The translations under genes were made by a program, and so were the position numbers. The notes below the pieces were generated by a model that searched no databases, had not been told where the DNA came from, and was given only the letters and a program-made list of their open reading frames with translations. A stretch of DNA of 64,000 bases, taken from assembly GCF_003010955.1 (NCBI RefSeq), contig NZ_PGGO01000017.1:1-64000 (forward strand), given 5' to 3'. Source of the DNA: Phyllobacterium brassicacearum. GTDB taxonomy: Bacteria > Pseudomonadota > Alphaproteobacteria > Rhizobiales > Rhizobiaceae. Below are positions 47,450 through 56,532 of this stretch, piece by piece. The first letter of the stretch is position 1. Each line of letters begins with the position of its first letter.

Positions 47450-48547
47450 CTAGAGGCGGTTTTCGGTTTCGGCGTCGAATACCGAGGCCATGGCAGGATT
47501 GAAGGTGAGGAACACTTTTTCGCCGGGTTGGTACCGCCGGCCGGAATCAACCCGAACCGATATGGCCTTGCCTGCGACCTTCAGCCATACGAGGCTGTCG
47601 GCGCCCATGGGTTCGTCGAGATCAACGACGGCCGGGCAGGAGCGCCCAATCGGCCCGGGCTTGTCACCGATCGTGATGTGTTCCGGCCGGAAGCCGAATA
47701 TCACGGAATGGCCCGGAGCGAGTTTGTCGTGGGCAGTGTATGTGGCAAGCGATACGTCAAGGTCGGCTGACCTGAACACCGGCTCGCCATCGTCAGTGGC
47801 GATCTCGCCTTTGACGAAATTCATCGCCGGCGAACCGATGAAACTCGCAACGAAGAGATTGCGAGGCTTGTTGTAGATCGTCAGCGGGTCATCCAGCTGC
47901 TGGATCAGGCCGCCTTTCATCACTGCGATGCGATCGGCCAGTGTCAGGGCCTCGATCTGATCATGGGTAACATAGATCATCGTGTTTGCGAGCTTGTGGT
48001 GCAGCCGCTTGATCTCGACGCGCAGCTCCGAGCGAAGCTTGGCATCTAGATTGGAGAGGGGCTCGTCGAACAGGAACACATCGACATCGCGCACCAGGGC
48101 CCGACCAATAGCAACGCGCTGGCGCTGACCACCGGACAATTCGGCCGGCTTGCGCTGCAGCAAGGGCCCGATCTGCAGGATATCAGCCGCCGCCGCGATG
48201 CGTTTCTGGATTTCAGGCTTCGGCAGGCCGGCAACGCGCAATCCAAAGGACAGGTTCCGTTCGACGGTCATTTGCGGGTAGAGGGCGTAGGACTGGAACA
48301 CCATACCGATACCGCGATCCTTCGGTTCCTCCCAGGTCACGTTCTTGCCCTTGATGAAGATTTGCCCGTCGGAGATTTCGAGGAGTCCGGCGATACAGTT
48401 GAGCAGTGTGGACTTGCCGCAGCCGGACGGTCCAAGAAGGACAAGAAACTCGCCATCGGCAACCTCGATGTTGAGATCCCTCAGGACGCTGATGGAGCCG
48501 AAATTGAGGGATAGATCTTTGATGGAAACGCTATGCAAATCGGTCAC
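47450..48547 (-). CDS. Carbohydrate ABC importer ATPase (MsmK/UgpC type)
   Basis: The 365-aa ATPase most likely begins with GTG at 48547, whose GTGA overlaps the permease stop; the frame extends into the permease gene and that part is not a protein. Walker A is [16 protein letters not shown], the signature [16 protein letters not shown] and Walker [17 protein letters not shown]. The C-terminal TOBE region carries SVIFGFRPEHITIGD. Confidence 0.9.
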   Translation of the reverse strand: MTDLHSVSIKDLSLNFGSISVLRDLNIEVADGEFLVLLGPSGCGKSTLLNCIAGLLEISDGQIFIKGKNVTWEEPKDRGIGMVFQSYALYPQMTVERNLSFGLRVAGLPKPEIQKRIAAAADILQIGPLLQRKPAELSGGQRQRVAIGRALVRDVDVFLFDEPLSNLDAKLRSELRVEIKRLHHKLANTMIYVTHDQIEALTLADRIAVMKGGLIQQLDDPLTIYNKPRNLFVASFIGSPAMNFVKGEIATDDGEPVFRSADLDVSLATYTAHDKLAPGHSVIFGFRPEHITIGDKPGPIGRSCPAVVDLDEPMGADSLVWLKVAGKAISVRVDSGRRYQPGEKVFLTFNPAMASVFDAETENRL

Positions 48548-49443
48548 CCCTTTACAGCACCGGCGGCGATGCCCCTGACGAAATATTTGCCTGAGAAGAA
48601 ATAGACGAGGAGCGGTACAGCACCGGTGAGAATGGTCGCGGCCATGTTGACGTTGTATTCCTTCACCCCTTGCGTCGAATTGACGATGTTGTTGAGTTGC
48701 ACCGTCATCGGGAAATTCTTGGTGCCGGCAAAGATCACGCCGAAGAGAAAGTCGTTCCAGATGCCCGTCACCTGGAGGATCACCGCGACGACGAAAATCG
48801 GCAGGGACATAGGCAGCATGATCTGCAGAAAGATGCGCCAGAACCCCGCTCCGTCCACGCGTGCGGCCTTGAACAGCTCCGGCGGCAGGGAAACGAAGTA
48901 ATTGCGGAAGAGTAGGGTAAGGATCGGCATGCCGAAGATCGTATGGATGACGATGACACCCGTCAGCGTTCCGAAGATGCCGAGTTGGCGCGTGATGATG
49001 ACGAGGGGATAGAGCATGACCTGATAGGGGATGAAGGCGCCGAAAATCAGCGCCGTGAAGAACAGCTCCGAGCCCTTGAAGCGCCAGTTGGAGAGGGCAT
49101 ATCCATTCACCGAGGCGATGATGATCGAAAGGATGACGCTCGGCACCAATATCTTCATGGAGTTGAAGAAGCCGACCTTGATCCCTTCGCAGTAAAGCCC
49201 GGTGCACGCGCTGTTCCAGGCGGTTGCCCAAGGCTGGAACGTCACCTCGACCGGCGGCGAGAAGATATTGCCGATGCGGATTTCCGGCATGCCCTTCAGC
49301 GATGTCATGACCATGACGTAGAGCGGAATCAGATAGTAGATCGCGGCCACGAACAGCACCGAATAGATCATGATCGAAGCGGGCGACATCAGTCGCTTGG
49401 GGCGCCGGCCCCGCGGTTCAAAGCTTGCGAGACTTGAGCTCAT
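48544..49443 (-). CDS. Carbohydrate ABC permease (MalG-like)
   Basis: The 299-aa permease starts at 49443 (MSSSLASFEPRGRRPKRLMS), where ATGA overlaps the previous permease stop. The coupling loop is ELFKAARVDGAGFWRIFLQI, and it ends GKYFVRGIAAGAVKG, a usual MalG-family tail. Confidence 0.92.
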   Translation of the reverse strand: MSSSLASFEPRGRRPKRLMSPASIMIYSVLFVAAIYYLIPLYVMVMTSLKGMPEIRIGNIFSPPVEVTFQPWATAWNSACTGLYCEGIKVGFFNSMKILVPSVILSIIIASVNGYALSNWRFKGSELFFTALIFGAFIPYQVMLYPLVIITRQLGIFGTLTGVIVIHTIFGMPILTLLFRNYFVSLPPELFKAARVDGAGFWRIFLQIMLPMSLPIFVVAVILQVTGIWNDFLFGVIFAGTKNFPMTVQLNNIVNSTQGVKEYNVNMAATILTGAVPLLVYFFSGKYFVRGIAAGAVKG

Positions 49444-50348
49444 TTTGAACCACCTCCGCGGCGTTTCTCGGGACGGAATTCCAGCATTGCCCATGGCACC
49501 AGGATGATGAGGACGGTGGTCAGCATGATGGTGGAGGCGGCGAGACCCTGGCCGAGATTGCCGCGCGAGAACATGAAGTCGTAAACATATTTGGCGGGCA
49601 CTTCGGACGATATGCCGGGGCCGCCATTGCTGAGCGCAACCACTAGGTCATAGACCTTGACGATGGTCGCGGAGATGATCACGAGGGTAGTGATGAAGAC
49701 CGGCCGCATCATCGGAATGATGATGAAGAGGTAGGTTTTCCATGCCGGGATGCCATCAACCCGTGCGGCTTTCCAGATCTCGTCATCGATATTGCGCAAA
49801 CCGGCCAGCATCAGCGCCATGACGAGGCCGGTGCCTTGCCACAGGCCGGCAATGACAATGGCATAGATGGTGAACCGGCCGTCGGTCAGTATCGGAAAAT
49901 TGAAAGTCTCGAAACCGAGATCCCGGACAACCTTCTGGACGCCGTAGGCGGGTGTCAGAATCCATTGCCAGACCAGGCCGGTGACGATGAACGACAAAGC
50001 GTGGGGGTAAAGGAATATCGTGCGGAACGTATTTTCGAAGCGGACCTTCTGGTCCATCAGCGCGGCGAGTATGAAACCGAGCACCAGCGAAAAGGTCAGA
50101 GACAGGATACCGAAGATCGCGAGGTTCTTCAGGGAAACGGTCCAGCGCGAAGTCCGGAAAAGCCGGACGTACTGATCCATTCCGACGAAATCCAGCGTTG
50201 GCAGCGAACGTGATGATGTGAAGGAATAGATCACGGTCCACAGTGTGCAGCCGACGAAGACCACAAACACAGTCACGATCATTGGCACTGCCGCCACTTT
50301 GGCGTTCAGATTGCGCATCGGGGCAAACGGGCGTCGGCTCACAGCCAT
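49440..50348 (-). CDS. Carbohydrate ABC permease (MalF-like)
   Basis: The 302-aa permease starts at 50348 (MAVSRRPFAPMRNLNAKVAA), which has GGAG upstream; a start at 50393 is also open. The coupling loop is EIWKAARVDGIPAWKTYLFI. The SBP gene ends 66 bp upstream. Confidence 0.92.
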   Translation of the reverse strand: MAVSRRPFAPMRNLNAKVAAVPMIVTVFVVFVGCTLWTVIYSFTSSRSLPTLDFVGMDQYVRLFRTSRWTVSLKNLAIFGILSLTFSLVLGFILAALMDQKVRFENTFRTIFLYPHALSFIVTGLVWQWILTPAYGVQKVVRDLGFETFNFPILTDGRFTIYAIVIAGLWQGTGLVMALMLAGLRNIDDEIWKAARVDGIPAWKTYLFIIIPMMRPVFITTLVIISATIVKVYDLVVALSNGGPGISSEVPAKYVYDFMFSRGNLGQGLAASTIMLTTVLIILVPWAMLEFRPEKRRGGGSK

Positions 50349-50414
50349 CGGAGTCTCCGGACCTCTCGGTGCAGCCGGCCCGGAGGCCGGCACCTGTCAT
50401 TGCTTGTCTGGAGC

Positions 50415-51659
50415 CTATTGGGCTTCGCTGATGATCTCGACGAAGCGCGCCTGCGCATCCTCGACACTCATGTCCTTGTTTGCGAAGAACTCTGTATTCA
50501 GATCTTCCAGCTGTCCCTGGGCGTCCGAGGACAGCGCCTGCTCGATCGATGGAAGAACATTGTTGCCGTCGGCGAGGATCTTGATGCCCTTCTGCATGCA
50601 GGCATTGGCCGCCTCCATGTCGATGTCACCGCGTATTGGCAGCGAACCCTTCGCCAGATTGAATGCCACCTGCGTTTCCTTCGAGACGAGCATGCTGGCG
50701 AGCTTCAATTGCGCCCGCGTGACCTCGGGGTCCTTGTTCTTCGGGAAATAGAACGCATCACCGCCCGTATCGAGCACAGGATTGACGCCGAGCCCGGGCA
50801 GGCAGTCATAGTCAGTGCCGGCGACCTTGCCGGCCAGACCGAATTCGCCCTGTGCCCAGTCGCCCATGATCTGTCCCCCCGCCTTGCCGGTCAGCACCAG
50901 GGAAGTTGCCTCGTTCCACTGCCGCCCGACATATCCCGGATCAGCGAGATCGCGCGCATTGGCGAAGGCTTGCCAGACAGCCGTCATTTCGGGGCTGGCC
51001 GCGGCGTCCTTGTCCTTCTTGTCCATGATCTTGAGGTAGAGTTCCTTGCCGCCGAGCGTCGCCAGTATCACACGGAAAATACCGTCGACCTGCCAGGCGT
51101 CGCCGGTGGCGAGCGGGATGATTCCCTTTTCCTTCAACTGGGGTGCAGCGGCGACGAACTCGTTCCAGTTGGTCGGAGCGGCGGCGCCGGCCTCTTTGAA
51201 GGCATTCGGGTTGATCCACATCCACTGCCAGGAATGGATGTTGACGGGAACACAATAGATCTTGCCTTCATACTTGCAGGCATCGAGTAGCTTTGACGGG
51301 CGGATGAAATCGGCCCAGCCTTCCTTGGTAGCAAGCTCCGTCAGGTCGGTCATGAGTCCTGCCTTGACGAGATCTTCGGCATCACGCCCGGTGTTAAGCT
51401 GGGTCGCCCCCATCGGATTTCCGCCGAGAATGCGGCTGACGATAATAGGCCGGGCCGTCGTGCCGCTGCCGGCGATAGCGCCGTCTACCCATTTGTCGCC
51501 GCCCAGCTTGTCATAGGATTCCGCCAGAACCTTCGCCGCTGCCGCTTCACCGCCTGAGGTCCACCAGTGGGTGACCTCAATGTCCGTTGCTCCGGCATGT
51601 CCGGCAGCGAAAAGAAATGTCGAGGTGGCCAAGGCAGCCACAGCGGAACGGTAACGCAT
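50415..51659 (-). CDS. Carbohydrate ABC importer substrate-binding protein
   Basis: The 414-aa protein starts at 51659 after TTGGGAGGA and has a signal peptide (AVAALATSTFLFAAGHAGAT). The type I sugar-binding fold begins IEVTHWWTSGGEAAAAKVLA, and IHSWQWMWINPNAF and QIMGDWAQGEF are family-typical of glucose/mannose-type (GtsA-like) SBPs. It is the first gene of the operon and sits right behind a LacI-type operator candidate. The sugar is not visible. Confidence 0.9.
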   Translation of the reverse strand: MRYRSAVAALATSTFLFAAGHAGATDIEVTHWWTSGGEAAAAKVLAESYDKLGGDKWVDGAIAGSGTTARPIIVSRILGGNPMGATQLNTGRDAEDLVKAGLMTDLTELATKEGWADFIRPSKLLDACKYEGKIYCVPVNIHSWQWMWINPNAFKEAGAAAPTNWNEFVAAAPQLKEKGIIPLATGDAWQVDGIFRVILATLGGKELYLKIMDKKDKDAAASPEMTAVWQAFANARDLADPGYVGRQWNEATSLVLTGKAGGQIMGDWAQGEFGLAGKVAGTDYDCLPGLGVNPVLDTGGDAFYFPKNKDPEVTRAQLKLASMLVSKETQVAFNLAKGSLPIRGDIDMEAANACMQKGIKILADGNNVLPSIEQALSSDAQGQLEDLNTEFFANKDMSVEDAQARFVEIISEAQ

Positions 51660-51675
51660 CGTATCCTCCCAAATC

Positions 51676-51687
51676 TGAAACGTTACA
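51676..51687. promoter_or_regulatory. LacI-type operator candidate upstream of the SBP gene
   Basis: TGAAACGTTACA is a dyad with a central CG, the form of GalR/LacI-family operators, 17 bp before the SBP start. The overlapping 12-mer GAAACGTTACAG (51677-51688) matches the other site in this intergenic region in 11 of 12 bases. Binding here would block the importer operon. Confidence 0.65.
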
Positions 51688-51923
51688 GGTACGCTAGTGC
51701 AAAGTTCTGGTCGATGCAATTCCCGCATCGGACTTTTTTCATTCTGTCGGCAATATGTGTTCGAAATAATAGAAAAATATTCAATAACATCAGTTAGTTA
51801 TGAAACAAGTGACGATGTATTGCATCGAAGTTTGACTTTAATTTTGGCGAGGACGATATTGCCTGAAGGTCGGGAATGCATTAGATCATCATATTGGTGA
51901 GCTCAAAAATTGTTGAAACATTC

Positions 51924-51935
51924 GAAACGATACAG
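51924..51935. promoter_or_regulatory. LacI-type operator candidate upstream of the LacI gene
   Basis: GAAACGATACAG repeats the first site with one base change. It is preceded by GAAACATTC (51915-51923), perhaps a further half-site. It lies 43 bp before the LacI-gene start and would permit autoregulation. The AT-rich stretch at 51690-51910 holds the divergent promoters, which I could not place exactly. Confidence 0.55.
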
Positions 51936-51978
51936 AATGCTTTGATTTATCGAAGGATGACAGAACGGCCAATTGCAG

Positions 51979-53037
51979 ATGAAGGCAAAGGACGACAATC
52001 AAAGACGGTCGGGAGAAGCCGCAGTTGAAGTAACGGAAGGCGAGCGTCCGACGTTAAAAACGATTGCTTTTATGGCCGGCCTCGGTGTCACCACCGTTTC
52101 CCGCGCCTTGAAGGATGCGCCGGAGATAGGGCAGGCGACCAAGAACCGCGTCCAACTCATTGCCAAGCAGATCGGCTACCGGCCCAATCGTGCCGGGGTG
52201 CGCCTGCGCACAGGCAAGACGAATGTCATCAGTCTCGTGCTCAATGCGCAGTCCTCGATCATGGGGCTGACATCCAATATGGTCTATGGCATTTCAGAAG
52301 TCCTGTCCCAAACCCCCTACCATCTGACGGTCACGCCTTATTCACTTGAGAACGATCCGATGCAGCCGATCCGCTACATCGTTGAAACTGGGTCGGCAGA
52401 CGGAATCATCATGTCGCGCACCGAACCCGATGACCCACGGGTCCGCTATCTCACGGAGCATGGAATTCCCTTTGCCACGCATGGCCGGACGGAAATGGGT
52501 ATCGAGCACCCGTTCCACGACTTTGACAATGAGGCCTTCGCCTATCTCTCGGTGAAAAGCCTGCTTGCAAGGGGCCGACGCAAGATCGCCATGCTTGCCG
52601 GACCTTCGCCCGCCGTGACCTATTACCGGCATCTTGACCGCGGATTCTCACGTTCCATTGAGGAAGGCGGGGCTGTTGGTGTTACCTTCTCCGGCATTGA
52701 CGTCGATACGTCGCTTGGCCGTATTCGCGACCGCATGGAGGAGATCATGACGGGACCGAACCGTCCGGATGGCATCGTCTGCTGCAGTGGTGGGGCCGCC
52801 ATCGCTCTGGTCGCCGGGATCGAAGCTGCGGGCCTGAAGATCGGCGAGGATGTCGATCTCGTTTCAAAACAGTCGACAGACGTCCTGAAATGGTTCCGCC
52901 CGCAAATCATCGTCTTCAACGAGGATGTTCGTCACGCCGGGCGTGAACTGGCGCGGGCGGTTTTGCGCCGGATCGCTGGAGTTGATGCACGCGAGTTGCA
53001 GAGCCTCAGCTATCCGGACGAGCACGAATTGCGCTAG
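51979..53037 (+). CDS. LacI-family transcriptional regulator
   Basis: A 352-aa repressor. An N-terminal extension of about 25 residues precedes the helix-turn-helix (TLKTIAFMAGLGVTTVSRAL). The hinge helix YRPNRAGVRLRTGKTN and a sugar-binding-like effector domain follow. It is divergent from the sugar importer operon and has operator candidates on both sides. Its stop overlaps the convergent PPC-domain gene by 4 bp. Confidence 0.93.
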   Translation: MKAKDDNQRRSGEAAVEVTEGERPTLKTIAFMAGLGVTTVSRALKDAPEIGQATKNRVQLIAKQIGYRPNRAGVRLRTGKTNVISLVLNAQSSIMGLTSNMVYGISEVLSQTPYHLTVTPYSLENDPMQPIRYIVETGSADGIIMSRTEPDDPRVRYLTEHGIPFATHGRTEMGIEHPFHDFDNEAFAYLSVKSLLARGRRKIAMLAGPSPAVTYYRHLDRGFSRSIEEGGAVGVTFSGIDVDTSLGRIRDRMEEIMTGPNRPDGIVCCSGGAAIALVAGIEAAGLKIGEDVDLVSKQSTDVLKWFRPQIIVFNEDVRHAGRELARAVLRRIAGVDARELQSLSYPDEHELR

Positions 53038-53900
53038 GGAAGCTGTCCGGTTTCTTCCAGGTAGAGTTCGAACGTTACGCACACGGGATTTTTTCCGCGC
53101 AGGAGTGAGCCCTCGGTAATATTTCCTTGTGTGTCCACCATCGCAATCTCAAGATGGGCCCCACTACCGTCCGGTGATATGCCCCCTCGCGTTACAAAGA
53201 CTTCGGTGGCGATGTCGTCCACTTTGGTCCCATCCGCATAACGTGCGCCGATAAGGCTGCCGAGGCCGCCGCGCAAGGTTGCATTCGCCAAATCATGCTT
53301 GCGGCAGATCGCTTCGAGCGCCGCAATGATATCCTCGTTTGGACAGACGCGGGCGATCACGGTGCGCGGCCTTCCACCCTGGATACCTGCCCCCGTCGGA
53401 ACGGGGTGAAACAGCGTGAATGCTGTTTCCTCGTCCGGCTCTGATATCATTCGCACGGTTTCCACACCCCATGCCGTCGCTTGGATGGGCTGGCTGACAA
53501 TGGTCTCATGCGGAAGGATATGTCCGGCACCGCGCTTTCCGTCGGACTCGATCCAGATCGCATGGCAGTGGATGAACGGGGCGCCATCGCGCTCGCCAAA
53601 CGTAGCATTGCCGTTTTGGAGTTGTGTTTCGCCAGGCGGGGAAAAAGTCTCGCTATACCAGGCCGCATGATAGCCGTCGGTTGAAAGCGCCGGCATCAGA
53701 TAGTGGAATGGGGCGAAAGCACCGCCACTAAGGGTCATCGCTGCGGCGCATATGTTAGCGGCGCGAAGGGGACGGGCAATCGCTTCGTTGATGCTCAGTC
53801 CTGGTTCGAGCGTGAAGTCAATTCTGCGTCCTGCGCCTTCGAAACTTTCGAAACGCGCCGCAAGGGCTGGGCCGGGCTGTTTCAAGCGGCGCTCAGGCAA
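53034..53900 (-). CDS. Tandem PPC-domain (DUF296) protein
   Basis: A 288-aa protein with two copies of the plant-and-prokaryote-conserved (PPC/DUF296) domain, about residues 15-140 and 150-285. The first copy has FIHCHAIWIESDGKRGAGHI, the His-x-His and GH pattern of the family. In the second, HLEIAMVDTQGNITEGSLLR replaces it, with one His left. Bacterial PPC proteins are small trimers of unknown function, and the domain also occurs in plant AT-hook proteins. It is divergent from the IclR gene, with a palindrome between, and so may be regulated by it. Confidence 0.85.
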   Translation of the reverse strand: MPERRLKQPGPALAARFESFEGAGRRIDFTLEPGLSINEAIARPLRAANICAAAMTLSGGAFAPFHYLMPALSTDGYHAAWYSETFSPPGETQLQNGNATFGERDGAPFIHCHAIWIESDGKRGAGHILPHETIVSQPIQATAWGVETVRMISEPDEETAFTLFHPVPTGAGIQGGRPRTVIARVCPNEDIIAALEAICRKHDLANATLRGGLGSLIGARYADGTKVDDIATEVFVTRGGISPDGSGAHLEIAMVDTQGNITEGSLLRGKNPVCVTFELYLEETGQLP

Positions 53901-54015
53901 TGGGGATATCGTCCATACTGCAGAATGCGCTCCTTTGCTCCGGTCGAAAAAATCTTAAACGAACGTCGCCCGCTTGCAATCAATTTTGCGGTATAGTTTT
54001 ATAGCGTGATCGAGT

Positions 54016-54032
54016 GATCCATAATGTGGATC
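54016..54032. promoter_or_regulatory. Inverted repeat upstream of IclR gene, candidate operator
   Basis: GATCCA-TAATG-TGGATC is a perfect 6-5-6 dyad, 18 bp before the IclR start and just after a TATAGT (53992-53997). IclR-family regulators commonly bind such dyads near their own start, and this one also faces the divergent PPC gene. Confidence 0.55.
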
Positions 54033-54049
54033 GAAATAGAGGGAGGAGC

Positions 54050-54910
54050 ATGGAGCAGAAGGTTACCCGGACAACTGGCCTCAGCGGCTCCCAGAGCGTA
54101 GACAGGGCGCTCGGCCTCCTGAGCCTCGTTAGCTATTTCGGCGATCAAGGTGGGGCCCTTAGCGACATCGTTGAACAAAGCGGCCTCAACAAGCCCACTG
54201 CGCGGCGTCTGCTCCTTGCGCTCATTCGCTCCGGCTTGCTGGAACAGGACCCACTGACGCGCCGCTATTACCTGGGCCAGGAAGCCTATGTGCTCGGAAC
54301 GCTCGCGACACGGCGTTACGGCCTGCTGCAAATATCCCGTGACAGCCTGAGTTTTTTGTCGGCGAAGACGCAAGACACCAGCTTCCTGTCAATCCAGCGC
54401 GACAATTATGCGGTCTGCCTGCACCGGGAAGAGGGCACTTATCCTATTCGCACGCACGCATTGCAGGCGGGATTTCGTCATCCCCTCGGCGTGGGGGCCG
54501 GGTCTCTTGCCATTCTTGCGACAATGGACGATGACGAGATTGAAGCCGTGCTCGTAGCCAATGAGCCGGAGCTCCTGGCCGAATTTCCGGATCTTGCCCC
54601 ACCTCAGATTCGCGTCGACATCGCGACGGCGCGGGAGATGGGGTTTGCTCTCAATCCGGGGCGTATTCTCGCCAACTCCTGGGGTATTGGCCTTGCGATC
54701 CGTTTTCCGGACGGCCGCCCCGCCGGGGCGCTCAGTATTGCGGCCATTGACAGCCGCATGCAACCGCCGCGGCAGTTGGAGCTGGCCACCCTGATGCGCG
54801 GGGAGGTCAGGAAGATCGAGGCGCGGCTGGCGCATCTCCAGCCGCTGAATGATCGGCCAGATCGCCCGTCCACTCCCATTAGAACAGTAGAGGCAGGTTG
54901 GAGCAGGTGA
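54050..54910 (+). CDS. IclR-family transcriptional regulator
   Basis: A 286-aa regulator starting after GGGAGGAG at 54050. The winged helix is SQSVDRALGLLSLVSYFGDQ...IVEQSGLNKPTARRLLLALI, and the GAF-like effector domain contains LGVGAGSLAILATMDDDEI. The acyl-CoA synthetase gene begins 4 bp after its stop, so the two are cotranscribed. IclR regulators typically control catabolism of aromatic or short-chain acids. Confidence 0.92.
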   Translation: MEQKVTRTTGLSGSQSVDRALGLLSLVSYFGDQGGALSDIVEQSGLNKPTARRLLLALIRSGLLEQDPLTRRYYLGQEAYVLGTLATRRYGLLQISRDSLSFLSAKTQDTSFLSIQRDNYAVCLHREEGTYPIRTHALQAGFRHPLGVGAGSLAILATMDDDEIEAVLVANEPELLAEFPDLAPPQIRVDIATAREMGFALNPGRILANSWGIGLAIRFPDGRPAGALSIAAIDSRMQPPRQLELATLMRGEVRKIEARLAHLQPLNDRPDRPSTPIRTVEAGWSR

Positions 54911-54914
54911 GGTC

Positions 54915-56528
54915 ATGACGCACATCAACCGGCTGGTCGTTGAACCCATGTCGAAACGGGTGATGAACCTTTCCGGATTTCTTGTGCAATCAGCGAAACG
55001 CTTTCCGGACGAAGTTGCCTTGGTATGGGGCGAGCAATCATGGACCTGGGCGCAGATGCTCCGCCGGGTCAACGCCATGGCGGCGGCATTGCAAAAGGAA
55101 TTCGGCGTTGTCATGGGCGACCGGATTCTCGTCCAGTCACAAAATTGCAACCAGATGTTCGAATCCATGTTCGCCTGCTTCAAGCTGGGCGCCGTATGGG
55201 TGCCGACCAATTTCCGCCAGACTCCTGACGAGGTCGCCTACCTTGCCAGGGCAAGTGGTGCGAAAGGCATGATTTGCGGGCGCCTGTTCCCGGAGCACGT
55301 GGATGCTTGCCGCGTGGCCAGCCCCGATCTGAAATTTGTTGTTGCTATCGGTAAGGCCGGATTTGGCGATGATTATGATGCCATTGTCGATCGTTTCGAT
55401 GGCGAAATGGTAGCAATGGCTCCGGTTGAGCACTGTGACCCCTGCTGGTTCTTTTTCACTTCCGGAACGACCGGCCGGCCGAAGGCGGCAGTTCTAACCC
55501 ACGGACAGATGGGATTCGTGGTTACCAACCACCTGTGCGATTTAATGCCGGGGACGACCCATAAGGATGCCTCGCTCGTTGTCGCGCCATTGTCGCACGG
55601 CGCTGGCATCCACCAGCTGACACAAGTGGCCCGCGGCGCGAAAACCATTCTCCTGCCAACGGAAAAGTTCGACATTGCGGAGGCCTGGCGCCTTATCGAG
55701 AAATGGCAGGTAAGCAACATGTTCACCGTGCCGACGATCCTCAAGATGCTGACCGAACACCCGGATGCCCAGACTCGGGATCATTCCTCGCTGCGCCATG
55801 TCATCTATGCCGGTGCACCCATGTACCGGACCGACCAGGTCCGTGCCCTGCAGACGCTGGGACCGGTGATCGTCCAATATTTCGGCCTCGGCGAAGTGAC
55901 GGGCAACATCACGGTGCTGCCGCCTGCGGAACATCATCTGGAGGATGGCCCCGAAACGCGCGTGGGCACGTGCGGTTATGCGCGCACCGGCATGCAGATT
56001 TCAATCCAGGATGACGAGGGCAGGGAAGTGCCGCCCGGCACGACCGGCGAGATCTGTGTCATCGGCCCGGCGGTTTTTGCCGGCTATTACAATAACCCGG
56101 AGGCAAACGCGAAAGCTTTCCGCCACGGCTGGTTCCGCACCGGCGACCTCGGCCACATGGACGACGCCGGGTTTCTCTTCATCACGGGGCGGGCATCGGA
56201 CATGTATATTTCCGGCGGCTCGAATGTCTATCCTCTGGAGATTGAGGAGAAGATCCTGGCACATCCGGATATCAGCGAAGCTGCGGTACTTGGAATCCCG
56301 GATCCGATGTGGGGCGAAGTTGGCCTTGCGGTCTGCGTGGCGCGCCCGGGAACAGCGCCAGACCCGGAGGCGATCATGGCCTGGCTCAGCGGAAAGATGG
56401 CACACTACAAATTACCGAAGCGACTTGTCTTCTGGCCGGAAATGCCAAAATCCGCCTATGGCAAGATTGCCAAGAAGCTGGTCCGCGAAGAACTGATCAG
56501 GCGCAACGAACTGGACAGCACGGTCTGA
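54915..56528 (+). CDS. Acyl-CoA synthetase (AMP-forming)
   Basis: A 537-aa ANL-superfamily ligase that activates a carboxylic acid as its CoA ester. The AMP-binding motif is WFFFTSGTTGRPKAAVLTHG, the adenine motif IVQYFGLGEVTGNITVLP, the hinge TGRASDMYISGGSNVYPLEI, and the catalytic lysine lies near SAYGKIAKKLV at the C-terminus. The start at 54915 follows a GGTGAGG site; ATGs at 54948 and 54963 are alternatives. It is paired with an IclR gene and next to the tandem PPC gene; the acid substrate is unknown. Confidence 0.92.
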   Translation: MTHINRLVVEPMSKRVMNLSGFLVQSAKRFPDEVALVWGEQSWTWAQMLRRVNAMAAALQKEFGVVMGDRILVQSQNCNQMFESMFACFKLGAVWVPTNFRQTPDEVAYLARASGAKGMICGRLFPEHVDACRVASPDLKFVVAIGKAGFGDDYDAIVDRFDGEMVAMAPVEHCDPCWFFFTSGTTGRPKAAVLTHGQMGFVVTNHLCDLMPGTTHKDASLVVAPLSHGAGIHQLTQVARGAKTILLPTEKFDIAEAWRLIEKWQVSNMFTVPTILKMLTEHPDAQTRDHSSLRHVIYAGAPMYRTDQVRALQTLGPVIVQYFGLGEVTGNITVLPPAEHHLEDGPETRVGTCGYARTGMQISIQDDEGREVPPGTTGEICVIGPAVFAGYYNNPEANAKAFRHGWFRTGDLGHMDDAGFLFITGRASDMYISGGSNVYPLEIEEKILAHPDISEAAVLGIPDPMWGEVGLAVCVARPGTAPDPEAIMAWLSGKMAHYKLPKRLVFWPEMPKSAYGKIAKKLVREELIRRNELDSTV

Positions 56529-56532
56529 TAGT

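Noticed and set aside
48548-49231. N-terminal extension of the sugar-importer ATPase
   Set aside because: The frame runs through the permease gene; the residues are His/Arg-rich shadow sequence and the ATPase proper begins at 48547.
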